Below, piece by piece: positions 20,510-33,010 of a stretch of DNA of 64,000 nucleotides; position 1 is the first letter of the stretch, and each line of letters opens with the position of its first letter. Location: positions 1,054,001 to 1,118,000 of the forward strand of contig CM066287.1 in assembly GCA_033816765.1 (NCBI GenBank), given 5' to 3'. Under the pieces are notes generated by a model. That model was given only the letters and a program-made list of their open reading frames with translations, was not told where the DNA came from and ran no database searches. The position numbers and the translations under genes were made by a program. Source of the stretch: Nothopassalora personata (Eukaryota; Ascomycota; Dothideomycetes; Mycosphaerellales; Mycosphaerellaceae).

Positions 20510-23500
20510 TCGACACTAAACACAGTTTTCTAGATATAAGCAATCGTTAACGGACATAGGACTAGTGTTATAATCGACTCCGGAGTAGCGGGGAGCTTTA
20601 TTTCCGAGTCTTTCACAATAAGAAACGGGCTAGCTACCCTAAAGAAGAAATAGGGTTACGAATTAATCGCGGTAGACGGATTATCGTTACCTAGCGTAGA
20701 ATAGGAGACGACACTATTACTACTAGCTATCTAACAGTACTACGAGAACATTACCTTAGATGTCACTAATATAGCTAGTTATAACATAGTATTAGGTATG
20801 CCTTAGTTAAGAAAGCATAATCTAGTTATCGACTAGAGGAGAAGAGTACTTACATTTAGGCAATGTAACTACGTTATAGGTATTGAACCTACGCATCGAT
20901 AGCGGACGATAGTAGATAAGGCAAGGAAACAGCTTAACGCATTCGAGCTTACGCCGAATAGAAGGAATTAAGAACTACCTTCGACCGGGATAGATACTAG
21001 CGTAGGGCTGCCGAATTACGAAATCACTAGAACGGATAAAAGTAACGCACTATCGAAGGATGCTAGTATATCGGAACTAAGTATTCCTAAGGAGTACCTT
21101 AAGTGGAAAAGGCTCTTTAAAGAGGAAAAGGGCAGAGACGCCTTACCTAGACACTAACTATAGGACTACAAGATAAACATTTAGCTAGGGAAGGAGCCTC
21201 TATAGGGACCCCTATATTAAATGTCCGAGAAAGAGCTTAAAACCCTACGAGAATAGCTAAAGGAGAAACTCGATAAAGGATAGATAAGAAGATTCACCTT
21301 AAGTGCGGGAACTCTATATATGTTTGTTCTAAAACAAAACGGGAAACTACGACTCGTATAAGACTACCGAAAGTTGAACGAGATTACGATAAAGAACCGA
21401 TATCTATTACCGAACATCGAAGAAGCATAGGACCAACTTACCGGATCCGACTAGTACATAAAGATCGATCTACGAGACGCCTTCTACGCTATCCGGATAG
21501 CGGAAGGAGAGGAATGGAAAACCGCATTTAGAACACGATACGGACTCTACGAATTCTTAGTTATGCTAATAGGACTGACTAACGCACCCGCATCCTGTTA
21601 AGACCTAGTTAATGAGACGCTAAGAGAACTTCTCGACGTATGCGTTATTGCCTATATAGACGACATCCTCGTCTACACTAAGGGATCACTATAGAACCAC
21701 GTTAGACAAGTCTAGGACGTCTTTAAGCGCCTTACACGAGTAGGGTTCAAGACGGCACTAGAAAAATACGAGTTCTATAAGAAACAAGTTAAATTCCTCG
21801 GATTTATCATAAGTACAATAGGAATCTAGATCGACCTAGTAAAGACATAGTCTATCGAAGAATGGCCGACGCTAGCTAACGTTAAGGACGTACAATCGTT
21901 CCTCGGACTCGCGAACTATAACCGCAAGTTTATTAAGGACTACTCTAAAACGGCTATAGCTATAACTGCACTCACTAGGAAAGACACTAAGTAGACCTAG
22001 GGCAATAAAGAACGATAAGCTTTCGAAATACTTAAAAGACAGTACGCCTTAGCACTAACGCTTCGACTATTTAACGGGATAAAGGAAGTCCAAATCGAAA
22101 CGGACGCATCGGACATAGCTATAGGCGCATGCCTTACATAAGAACACGATGGGAAAAGACACCTAGTGGCCTATTACTTAAGAAAAATGACACCCGCGGA
22201 ACAAAACTACGACATCCATAATAAGGAACTTCTCGCTATTGTCGCTATAATGTAGTACTAGAGAGTATACGCGGAAGGAGTACCTAAGCTAACGATTCTT
22301 TCTAATCATAAGAATCTTACTTACTTCACTATAACGAAAGTACTAACCCGAAGATAGGCCCGCTAGTCGGAATTACTCGGATAGTACAAGTTTAAAATCC
22401 GCTATACCGTAGGAAAAGACAACGGTAGGGCCGACGCACTAAGCCGAAGAAGCGACTACATAGAAGGAAAGGAACTAGTGCAATAACAAGTACTTAAGAC
22501 TAATCTAGATGGAAGTCTAAGCGCTAACATAAAGGAGTTTAATAACATAGTGCGCGTTCTTTAGGACATAGAAGAACAGTTTCTACTAGTACAAGGAAGA
22601 TACTAAGTACCGAAAGGACGAGAAGAAGAATGTATACGATAACATTACGATAACCCGATGTGCGGACATCCTAGAACTATAAAGACTCTCGAGATTATAT
22701 AACGTAGCTTCTCATTCCTACAAATGAGACAAAAGGTATTAAACTACATTAAGCAATGTGTTTACTGTTAATAAAATAAGGCTGCACGACACGAGAAGTA
22801 TAGACAAATACAGTTTAGGACACTACCGACACAACTATAGGACGAGGTTACGATAGACTTCATTACGAAACTTCCTATATCTACGGATAAGGCGATAGGC
22901 ACGGAATACGACATAATACTAGTTATAGTCGATCGCCTAACGAAATATGCACACTTTATACCTACCTACGAGACATACACGGTAGAGTAACTCGGTTATC
23001 TCGTTCTCAATAAGCTAGTACGATACTACGGATTCCTAAAGGTCTTTATTATAGACCGAGACAAGCTATTTACATCTAACTACTAGAAGACTCTTATAGC
23101 GGAAATTAGTATATAACATAAACTGTCTACGGCATATTACCTATAAACGGACGGATAAACTAAGAGAGCAAATCAAACCTTAGAACAATACCTACGACAC
23201 TACGTTAACTACGCACAAGACAACTAGGTATCACTCCTACCTATGGCACAACTTGTACTAAACAATTACAAACTAGAAACAATAGGCGAAACACCTTTCT
23301 TCGTAAATTTCGGAAGACACCCTACGCTATTCGGTAACAAGAGAGATTACCTACAAGCGGAAAGGGCTATCGCTATAACGGAAGACCTAAGAGAGGTACA
23401 CAAATCCGTTAATAAACGAATTCGGGACTCGTAGTAACGACTTACTAAATCTCGTCGAAAATAACAAATGGCACCTTAGCTAAAGAAGGGGGATAAAGTC

Positions 23501-23890
23501 TACCTTCTTATAAAAAACCTTAAGACACGAAGGAAGACTAAGAAACTAGATTATGTGAAAGTCGGGCTATTTCTCGTTAAAGAGTCACGAGGACTAGTTA
23601 ACTACCGACTACAACTACTAAAAGATGCTAAAATCCATCTAGTGTTCTACATCTCCGTGCTGGAACTAGTAGACCCTAAAACGCTATGCTAGGAAACATT
23701 CTACTACTAACTAGAAGAGGAAACCGAATTCGAAGTCGAAAAAATCCTAGATAAGAGAGGTTAGCGATACCTTGTTAAGTGGAAAGGATACGACAACTTA
23801 GAAAATACCTAGGAACCGAAAAAACACCTACGAAACTATTAACAGAAAATTAAGGATTACGAGAGAAGGAAGAGACCTACTACCTAACTA
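20510..23890 (+). pseudogene. Gypsy-II pol (protease, RT, RNase H, integrase, chromodomain), RIPed
   Basis: Reading through stops shows an aspartic protease with a DSG triad (IIDSG, about 20570), RT with PASC-type and YIDDILVYT motifs (about 21585-21690), RNase H with ETDASD (about 22095), integrase with an HPRTIK-like HHCC region (about 22660) and a D..E core (about 22860-23180), the GPF/Y-like module (about 23480-23660) and a chromodomain (about 23715-23830) containing LVKWKGYDN. The only long open piece, 23243-23434, lies in the integrase. TAG replaces Trp and Gln codons throughout. Confidence 0.82.
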
Positions 23891-23935
23891 ACATTCGGAG
23901 GCTTAATGGGGCTAGCACTCCACTCGGGGAACTGG

Positions 23936-24580
23936 ACACCACTTATAAGACCCTAAGTGGAGGAGGAAACCTGTTCCCTAAAAACGCTATTAAACTCGGA
24001 GAAGTCTACGAGCACCTCGCTACCGGCCGAGGCCGCGGGGGCCTTAGACTCTCCTTCTAGACGCTCTATCTCCTCCGCGGTAGATAAAGCCCTCTTAAAG
24101 GAATTGTCCTCCGTTAATTCCGCGGCACGAAGCTATTTTCGTAGCCGGCGGGCCTTCGCACGGGCAGCTACTACCTTCTACTAAGCCGCTACTATTACCC
24201 TCTCGGCCTCTTCTTCTACTTCGGATAGAGCGTCCTCCGCCTCTTCCGTACTCCTAGACAGCGACTCCCGGATCTTAGCTATCTTCTCGAACTCCTAAAG
24301 AGTAACCCGGAGATTACACTTCTTATAAGCGTCGTTACACGCCTTGTAACGACCGGACCGAGCGTCGACATAACACTCCTAGCCCTAACGACGATACCGA
24401 CTATACGAGACGGGCATAATAGATTGGAACCGGCGAGAACGAGAAAGGGCGTTAATGGTTTCTACGTAGATATTAGAAGAAGACGAAGGGCGAAGAGGTA
24501 TCGTAAGCTATAATAACGAAGACATAGTAGGGAAAGCGATCACAACTATAAAAGGTAGCTCGGGACGAGCTAGGCTAAGA
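23936..24580 (-). pseudogene. Antisense Zn2Cys6-like gene remnant of Gypsy-II (copy 1)
   Basis: On the minus strand, between the chromodomain stop and the 3' LTR, one frame read through stops gives a cluster at 24405-24316. Its six positions are spaced x2, x6, x8, x2, x6. Three are still TGT and three are TAT/TAC, as expected if TGT/TGC were hit by TpG-to-TpA. This is the Zn(II)2Cys6 spacing. It is followed by a highly charged segment rich in Glu and Arg (including EEAEDALSEVEEEAE) that should form a coiled coil, down to about 23960. The plus-strand ORF at 23957-24184 is its shadow. The start codon and introns were not resolved. Confidence 0.6.
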
Positions 24581-24589
24581 GGGGGATGG

Positions 24590-24999
24590 TGTTACGGTAT
24601 AATAACACCGTAAGGGAAAACATCCTAGTACGGGTTACGTATAAAAGATGTATACGCGACGTCCGCGACGCCTAACTAGGGACGACTCGTCGCGCATAGC
24701 GCGAAAGGCGTACCCGCGACATAAGCGACGTCCGCGACGGTAGCGACGAGCGCACTTGTCGTAGAAGGCGCATATAGCGCGAAAGGACAGCTAAGACTAG
24801 CAAATCTCCTTTATATTTAGGAACGCTAAGAATCCCTTATAGCTTCGACTACGTTTAACTTATGTTACGATCTCACTAATTGAAATACACTCTTACTCTA
24901 ATTATTCATCTTCGCTTAGTTTGCTTTAGCCTCTCTAAAGAATACCGCTACGTGACTTGACTTATCTCTCTTTTAAGATTAGCCCTAGAACGAGACATA
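24590..24999 (+). repeat. 3' LTR of Gypsy-II copy 1 (about 410 bp)
   Basis: It starts TGTTACGG after a polypurine tract. The middle (TTATATTTAGGAACGCTAAG, about 24812-24831) also occurs in the LTR at 53675-54081 (about 53859). The right edge is not exact because Gypsy-III LTR sequence abuts it. Confidence 0.65.
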
Positions 25000-27900
25000 A
25001 TACCAGTCTAATCGGACTGCTCGTAATCGGTCTACTTAGACTAATTAGTTACGCTAGGACATAGCACTATATAGACGACGCTCTTTTATAAGTAGATAGG
25101 AGCCTCGTGCTTAGCTCATTTTAAGTATACACTATATACTATTTAGGACCACTACCTTCTTAACGAGTTTAAGACATCTCTATAAAGATCTAAGCCCGGT
25201 TAGGATAACGTACAGCGGTTCCTAACACTATGCTCCTAAATAAGGTTACTATGCGCGATGCTAACATTCCACCGGACACGGATAGGTTCTTAGAGGATTT
25301 TGCCGGGTACCGAGTCGCTTTACTTATAGACCTGTTTTTAGGTTATAATTAGATTACTTTAGACGAGTCCTACCGGGACTTAATAGCCTTTATAACCCCT
25401 CTTAGCCTAGTACGTAACACGACTCTACCTTAAGGAGCTACTAATTTAGTTACTTAGTTCGTACGTACGGTAATAAAGATTCTACTTAATTATATCTCGT
25501 ATCGAGCGAAGCCGTTTCTCGATAACATCGGTATTAAGGGACTAACTAAGGACTATAGGAATATAGAAGTAGAGCCTAGGTTAAGGAAATAGGTCGTTAA
25601 GTACATTGTTTCCCTAGATCTAGTTCTTACTAACCTAGAGAGAGCTAGTGCGGTATTTACTAGAGGCAAATCCTAATAGTTATACGAAAAGCTTAAGATC
25701 GTTAGGTACATTACTAGCCCGGATAGTCGCTATCCTAACCTAAAGATTATAGCTAAGATCCCAGATTAGCCTACGCCTACCTATATTAAGGAGGTCCGTA
25801 CCTATATAGGGCTATATATATACTTCCGGATATAGATTCCCTAGTTCGTTATTATCGCTCGACTAATGTATAAGCTACTAAAGAAGGATGCCGAGTTTAC
25901 CTAGATAGAAAATGAGTAGTTCTCGAAAGAAGAGGTTACTAGATATCTTATATAGGCTCTAGCCTTAGTTACCCTCTACTACTTACCTAGTGCTAGATCT
26001 ATCTTTGTCTTAGTTAATACTAGCGGCACTAGATAGGGATGTATCGTTTCTTAAGAATTAATAGACAGTACCCGACGGCGTTACCCGGTGCGGTATAAGA
26101 GTGGAATCTAGAACGTATTAGAATCTAGATATAATGCTAGTAAGCGGGAATGCCTTAGGGTCCTTAAGGGGCTTAAGAAAATCTAGAGATATATTACTAG
26201 CGTTGATTTTATCCTTAAGGTTAATACTAAGACACTTGTATAGTAGCTTAACCGGCCGGCTTCGGACCTGCCGAACTCGGTAATAGCCCGGTAGGTCGTA
26301 TAGATTAGGCTATTTACGTTCGAAGTAAAGCACGTTACGGGAGCTAGTTATACTAGCCTAGATGCCCTGTCTCGTAGGCCCTCTACACCTTAGGAACCTA
26401 TAGACGCTAACGAAGACGAAGTCGACCGGATAATTAATAATAAGCTATTCGGGTACCCGTAGCCGGTCGACACCTATCTAGTTAAAATCTAGAAAACACG
26501 ACATCTCGGGGACTAATACTCTAAGAGCTCCTAGCAACTTGCTTAGGTTATAGAAACTAGGACCCGGCCCGATAGTGTTACCCGTACTAAGTACCGGCGG
26601 CTAGTAAAGAAGAGCGTCAATTTCTTTATCCGGGACTAATTGCTATTCTTCTAGAAGCGCCGAGGAGTACCGTTATAACTTGTAATTAACGATAATAAGG
26701 CTTAGAAGGAGATCGTTATAGAATGCTATAAAAGACACGGTTACCGCAGCGCTAAGGTCGTATATAACCTTATTTCCGATCGGTATTACTAGGACGGGTG
26801 CTTTGCCGATGTCTCTACGTAGGTTCGAAGTTATGCTCCTTATAGGTTTTGCGAAGGTAACTAGCGCGCTAGTAAGCTTCACTTATTAACCCCTTAGGTC
26901 ATTAGTAAGAAGTAGTACTCGGACCCCGTCTAGGTACATAAAAATAGATACCTCCTAGTTACGCGCGAAGTACTTAGTAACTAGATCGAGGCTAGAGTAA
27001 CGAGGGCACCTCCTAGCTCTAAGACGGTTACTAAGTTTCTATATAAGGATGTCTTCTATAGGCACGGCTACTATGCTAAAATTGTGCTTAATAACGCTAC
27101 GGTTTATGCGGCTAAGGTTAAGCGGTTACTCGTAGGACTTAGTATTCGAAGGATCCGAATATTACCGTACTATCCGTAGTCTAATGCTCCGGTCGAGGTT
27201 AGGTACCGTCCGATTCTTATAGCGTTAGTAAAGCTTATAAGGAACATATACCGCGGATAGGAGCAATAGGCACCCGCTATATTATAGGCTAATAGGACTA
27301 CGACCTATCGTACTACTAGAATAACGCTAGCTTAGGTCCTATATAGCTATCGCACGATTCTACTAATTAAGGTTAAGTACCTAACGTAGGCGAATTATTA
27401 ATAGGGATCGGTTAGGACGACTAAGGACCTACTTACAATACGTGCGCGTTAACTCTAGGCTCGAGACCTTAGTTTAGAGGAGCTATATACTCGAAGGAAG
27501 CGACTAAGAGAACTTAGTAAGGACTGCTTTAATTCTTACCGGAATGTTAACTTTATTAGTTTCTAGAAGGGCGACCTTATTATAAGGTTCGATAAGCTAT
27601 ATAAGGATAACTTCTTACGTAAGATCAATTACCGATAGCAAGGTCTATATCGGGTGTCTAGTGTCTCTAGGGAGTTTAGTACCTATATTCTTAAGGACCT
27701 TAATAGCACGCTAACAAAGGGTGTTTAGGCACGAGAAAACCTTAAGCTAGTTCTAGAGCTTCGCCCGGATAACATAGGAGTACTAGGCCTAGATAATAGG
27801 ATCGATCTCGTAATAGGGGAGGGAGAAGTCGCTAATAGCGTCGCTAATAGCGAAGACAGTAGTAATTCGAACGAGATCGAGCCTATTGCCGACAAAGACG

Positions 27901-28169
27901 TACTACCTATAGGAGTTAACGAAAGGGCATCGTATCCTAAACCGGAATCTAAGAAGCTATAGGTTAGGCCTTATAATCTTTCTACAGCCGAAATTTCACA
28001 GTTTAGTAGGATCGAGGCTAAGAACTAATTAGTTAGTAATAGCGTACGGAGTTTACTTCCCTTAGGCATGTGTTACGTATACCCTTTAGTTTATTAAGCC
28101 AATTCGGTCATCTAGACTTTACTTTATAGGTTGTTCTTACCTTAGTTAGGCCTTAGTTAGTAGAGTTAC
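25000..28169 (+). mobile_element. Gypsy-III (Ty3/Gypsy), internally deleted and RIPed
   Basis: The left LTR (about 25000-25227) is homologous, in opposite orientation, to the solo LTR at 42860-43186 and ends GGTTCCTAACA. Only about 40-60 bp later the sequence is already inside the reverse transcriptase, so gag, protease and the N-terminal RT are deleted. RNase H and integrase follow to about 28030. A TGTTACG motif at 28072 may be the start of the 3' LTR, which element X interrupts. The left LTR appears shortened or diverged in its first third. Confidence 0.7.
25260..28030 (+). pseudogene. Gypsy-III pol remnant (RT, RNase H, integrase)
   Basis: RT motifs seen: a GYRVALLIDLF-type segment, ITLDE and FITPLSLVRNTTLP (about 25310-25440), then PFLDNIGIKG (about 25515), the equivalent of the YxDD region in this lineage, which is known to have FLDD/N. 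RNase H lies about 26000-26370. The integrase zinc region and core lie about 26690-27330, with a long charged C-terminal tail to a stop near 28026. All parts carry many TAG codons. Confidence 0.7.
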
Positions 28170-28639
28170 ATTTACCGGTCCCGGGACCGGTAAATCGGAT
28201 TACGTAATAGCGTAGTATGCCCCTACCGAATACTTACCTAGGTGGTTACTAGTACTGGTTTTCGGTCACATGTAGGATTATTAGACCTTTAGTATAACCT
28301 TAGTAGCACTACTCTTACTACTTATAAGACCGGTCTCGGCGCTACTACCTTATAACGGTTATAGGGACATACGCTAAGAGGCATACTTAAGCGTAGCTCT
28401 CTACCTACTACTTCCTCTATTTTTCTTTAAACACTAGTATATCCTTACCGACAACTAACTACTAACACATCTATCTAATACTACTATATACATTAGACAG
28501 TTCTTTAGCCTCTCTCTTTACGACCTTAACCTTCTTTAAAGCCCTACCCCAATATTAAGCTTTTAAAGCTTACTAACACTCTAGAGTAGCACTACGAGAT
28601 AGCTAACTCTTACGATCTTACTACTAGCGAATCCTAGTT

Positions 28640-31600
28640 ATTATAGCTTTAGCTAGTCCTTCGTTACGCCCGGCTAGCTCGAGTATAGCGCTTACTAGTA
28701 CTATTACTAGGCTTACCCGCCTACCTTAGACCTTGTTCGAGTCCCTTCGTCTACCGGATAACGTTAAGTATGTCCTTACTAATACGAACACGCCGAAGTC
28801 CGCCGCTAATATTATGTTCCGAGAGCTTAGTCCTTAGAAGCGGGTTAAGGTGTTAAAGGACTTCTATAAGGGCTTCGAGAAGGTGTTCGAAGACTACTCC
28901 GTCTAGGTTAACCTATTTTTCGAGGAAGTTAAGAACGGTATAGGCAAGAGCTACTAGGATAAATTCCTTAGTAATAAGAAGCTCGATGTCTTATTTCCTA
29001 TCGTCGGTAAGATTCGTAAGACCGGTTTAGATTGATTATTCCATTAACGTGCTATTTGAGTCAAAGACTATGCAACACGGGTCTCGAGAACGAGACCAAA
29101 ATTTGAGAGAAGGAGAAAAGCCCCGTCGTACCCCGGACGTAAAAACTCCTTAAAAGATGCGAGCAACGCTCGCTATTCGAACCGTAAATCGAATATATTG
29201 CGGCGTAGTACGCGCGTACCCGGTAGTCGTGTCTTGTCGAGAATTGCGGTTTGTCGCCTTGCCCCGGGCGAGACAAGTTTTGCGCCCGTGTCTCGTTCTT
29301 GTTTTAAAAGCCAAGCCGGCCGTACCCGTGCGCACCGAGCAAAATCCCAAGAAACACCCGTTGCCTCTGTTTCAATCCAGTCGCGTTCTCCGGTCTCGAG
29401 TGTAGCTCCTCGGTCGCAGTGGCCTCGCTGTCGTCCCCCCCTCGGCCTCTCTTGGTTCCAGCCGTGCAGTATACGTGGTTTGCGCCCCTAAACGCCTCTC
29501 TTGGTTCCAGCCGGCAGTTTACGTGGTTTGCCGGGACGACAGGTAGGCAGCGCCTTCGTTGTTCGAGCGACGTGTACGCTATGTACGTCGCTTTCCCTTC
29601 TCGCAGTTCCGGAGTTCTTGTTTGTAGATTTTGAGCGTATCTCGTTCGTTCGGTTCGTCCGACCTGTCTTTTCTTGTTTCGAGTCGAGTAGGCTTGTATT
29701 TTTCGAGAGAGAGAGTCTTAGTTTCTCTTCGTCGTAACGAAGATACTTACGTCGTCCGCCGCGTGAAGGCGCTCTCTATAGGACGACAAGACCGGTTTAG
29801 AGATTCGTAACCGAGAGAAGACTCTTCGAGCTACGCTTACCCGCCACTAGCTATAGTAGATAGATAATAAGATTCTTAATCGACGCGTTATCTCCGAGCT
29901 TTATAGTACTAACAGCGGGCGCCGCTAGTTCACGGCCTTTATTAACAAGTACCTAGACTATAGTAGGGCTATTAGTAGAATTTAGAGGGCATTAATCTAG
30001 CGTATAAGGATCGGCCATAAGGGCATAGATCGTAAGCGAATTCTAGAGCCTAGTAATCTTACCCGGTGCGATAGGGAGGCTAAAGCACGTAGCATTAATC
30101 CGCAGTCGGCTAAGAGTAGGGAGATTATTAGAAGATACCGCCTAGCCGTCTATAAGGATAGCCTTCTATACTTTATAGAGGGTACTATTACTAAGAAGTC
30201 CGCGTCCCTAGAGGACAGCATAGATCAACCTAGACCATCTAGCTAGTAACTGCCTTAGCTACATTAGCTACTACCGGGTAGTAAAGGCAAAGGACGTGTA
30301 AAGAGTACTACGCTAACTCTACTAGCCTCTACCTAGCCTATAGTCCTATCGAGAGGCGGTCGTAAGTCGAGTCGACTTAAGTAGCTCCGTATAGGCGAGA
30401 GCATAGGTAAGGGCATAACTACGCCTACTTAATCCTCGCCTAACCGAACGCTAGACGGCGCACCTATACGCGAAGGCAGTCCGCTAGGTATACCGGTTAG
30501 TACCCTACGATCCACTCCGGCCCTAACTAAGAATAGCAATCCGATACTTACTATGTTACCTTCGGCTATAATTAGGGATGTATTAGTCTTTAAGGATTAG
30601 ATCCTATAAGAAGACGAGGCCCTCCGGATTAAACGCGCTAACTACACCTATAATAAGCGGTACTATAGCATTAAGTTTAGAAACTCGATTAATGTAGATA
30701 GCATTAACTAGCTACCTAACTACCGGATAGCGGGCCTTAAGATGCTCGAATATGCTGTCTCGTAGGTTCTTAAGAGGGATAGTAAGGTTAGCGCTATAAT
30801 GTGCGATTAGCATGTTCGAGATTTCTACTACAAGGCCCTCTACTTCGTTACGAATCCCGGTATTACCGCTAATACCCTATGTAAGCGTGCGCTTAAGGTC
30901 TAAGACTAGCTTTTTAAAGGCAAGAGTTTTTTAGCTATTAAGGTGAAGAATAGGTCGTAGTTTCGCCCTAATAAGCGTAGTTAGAAGACTATTAACCCGC
31001 TTAGCTACCTCCGTGTTCGAGGTAAAGTCGGTACTACAAGTAGTATCGTTACGTATACTAACTATAACTAGATCCTCGATAAATTTAGTATTAATGAAGC
31101 TAACTAAGCCGATCTTAATAGCACCGGTACCTACATTAATAGTAATATGCTATACTAGTATAATGACGCTAAACTAGCGCTACGGGTTAAAACAGTTAGA
31201 GAGATAATAAGTCGAGAATTCGACGTATACCGATAGTACCTACGAGAATTAAATAAGGTTAGTAACGGCGGCGTCTACTAGAACATGTAGTATTCTCTAA
31301 GCTAATAGATTATACGATAAGACCCCGGGTTATAGCTCTTATAAGTAGCGCTATACCCTTAACACTACACTCGGTTTATCTCCTTCCCTAGGCCTACGAT
31401 TTTTAGCTTTAATAGGGCTTATTAGGGGGTGACGCGAACACTATAGTGCAGTATGCTAGGGTCGACTTAAACCTCGAAATTGAAAACTACTAGACTAGTA
31501 ACCGGCTTAACATGCTATACTCTCTTAACTTAGAGGGTACTAGTAGGCCGGAGTTTTTACACGGTTTTCATAAGTAAGGGAATGCTAGAGAGTTTATCTA

Positions 31601-32330
31601 GTAGTGCTAGATTAACGACTGCATAGAAGACGGCCGATTTAAGCGTTTCTTCTCGGTTAGGGTCTAGAATTACCTAAGTAAGAATAGCATTAGCTAGTTT
31701 AGAGAGGACCTAAGCGCTAGGTAAATGCGGGTAACTACTATAGGCGTTCTAATAAAACAGGCCGTATATAAGAAGACGCTACGTTAGATTAACCCTTACT
31801 TTATCGAGATCCGCGACGATAACTATCTTAAACTCTAGAGAAGCTAGAGTATGTACTAGGTGATAGACCTCTATCGTGACTTTAAGACGCTAAGTAAGAG
31901 CGCTATAGGGTTTAAGTATCGACGCCTAGTACCCGGCTATCCTTTTCCTACGGCCGTACACCTTAGTAGCATTAGCCCTCTATCCGATGCCCTAGTAGGT
32001 TTAAAGTCTTAGAACGATAACGAAGTCATCCTTAATGCTAGAAGGTGGCTTAATGCTACGGTCCGCCTAGACTCGGAGCTCTTTAATAAGAAGATGCATA
32101 ATTAGCGCGTCCGAGCTATAAAATTAATAGACAAGTAGCTTAGCTTAGTCACTACTCTCGAGTAGATGTACTTTATAAGCGAAGGGCGTAATAAGAGCTT
32201 CTTCCGTAACTACTATAGGAACTTCACTAGCTAGCTACTTAGGGACGCGTCTAGTAAGACTAGTATTAGCTACGATAACGAGTAGGTCTAGACAAAGGAG
32301 TTGTGTAAGAATGAGTGGAACTAAGTAGTT
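28640..32330 (+). pseudogene. Long degenerate coding region of element X
   Basis: Read through TAG/TAA, the plus strand gives a protein-like sequence over about 3 kb once the SINE-like insert (29032-29787) is ignored. An early piece is rich in Lys/Arg and aromatic residues (FRELSP and YKGFEKVFEDY at about 28815-28900). A Pro/Ser/Thr-rich linker lies at about 30230-30560, and a second globular part runs from about 30600 to 32320. There may be two or more frames. I recognise no catalytic motif of DDE, tyrosine recombinase, helicase or RT type. Confidence 0.45.
29032..29787 (-). mobile_element. SINE-like retroposon, copy 1 (756 bp, not RIPed)
   Basis: It is flanked by a 14-bp duplication AAGACCGGTTTAGA (29018-29031 and 29788-29801). 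The right arm shows the empty site near 62955-62975. The 3' end, at the left on the minus strand, ends GGAATAATCAA, with one TCAA unit against two in copy 2. The sequence is GC-rich with normal CpA/TpG and contains a roughly 50-bp internal duplication (TCTCTTGGTTCCAGCCG occurs twice, about 29447-29514). There is no terminal inverted repeat and no convincing ORF. Long variable target duplications, a simple-repeat 3' end and 5' truncation of copy 2 are hallmarks of target-primed insertion. Confidence 0.75.
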
Positions 32331-32929
32331 AGTGCGGGTTTATAGGCTCCTAGTTTCTAGTTAATTTCCAGCTACAGCTGTAGCCTATAGGTTTCTAGTT
32401 CTAATTCTAGTTCTAATTCTAGTTAATGCTTCGGGTACGGGTACTTCTAGTCCTTATATCTTACTTGTTTCTTATAGTCACTTATCTTCCCTTAACTTAC
32501 TTTCTAGCTACGCGATAGACTCGTCTTTAGATTTATTAGGTTACTAGTACTAACACTCACTTATCTTATAAATGGCGTTTACATTATTCGACTATCTAGC
32601 CCGTTCGGTTAATGCTAACATAGCTGCCCAATCCCTCGCTAGTTTCGTAGTATACGTTAACGTAGTGCAACGGGCGCGAGTCGCGGATTATTAACGTTAC
32701 CGTTACGGTCTCTATTAAAGAAATTCTTTCGACCTTCATAAACTGTCGCTAGTAGGCCCTAGGATTGCCTAACATCTTATATGTTAAGCTAAATAGTAGG
32801 ATGAGCTGCTATGCTACTATAAGACTACCTTAGCTTATAGCGACTAACTAAGCTACCTATAGTGCCCGGGCTTACTGCTTTAGAACCTAAGGACAGGTTC
32901 GTAATAGGGGAGGATATATTAACGACTGA

Positions 32930-33010
32930 TAGGTTATGTTAACCTTAGGTCTAGAGGGTGTTAACCTTAGGTCTAGTTATGTCGACCTTAGGTCTAGAGG
33001 GGGGGGTTCC
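32930..33010. repeat. Short tandem repeat with CCTTAGGTCTAG core
   Basis: TTAACCTTAGGTCTAG and its variants follow one another three times, ending in GAGGGGGGGG. It is mirrored in the right arm at about 59744-59824. It lies in the noncoding tail of element X. Confidence 0.65.

Larger units (their letters stand above)
19545..24999 (+). mobile_element. Gypsy-II (Ty3/Gypsy chromovirus), 5'-truncated, RIPed
   Basis: The segment aligns with the reverse complement of the complete Gypsy-II at 43850-50903 from the end of gag through the chromodomain. The 5' LTR and most of gag are missing; the break lies near 19545. A 3' LTR follows a polypurine run AGAGGGGGATGG (24578-24589). The sequence is heavily RIPed and has no long open frame. 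The 3' LTR type resembles that at 53675-54081 rather than that of 43850-50903, so it belongs to a subfamily. Confidence 0.85.

Noticed and set aside
23957..24184. 75-codon plus-strand ORF after the Gypsy-II chromodomain
   Set aside because: It is the shadow of the charged minus-strand antisense frame, which agrees with the equivalent region of the other Gypsy-II copy.
29061..29737. Several 66-97 codon ORFs on both strands of the SINE-like insert, repeated at 55086-55657
   Set aside because: The region is GC-rich and free of stops by chance. The frames overlap on both strands, have no domain and are no better conserved than the DNA.
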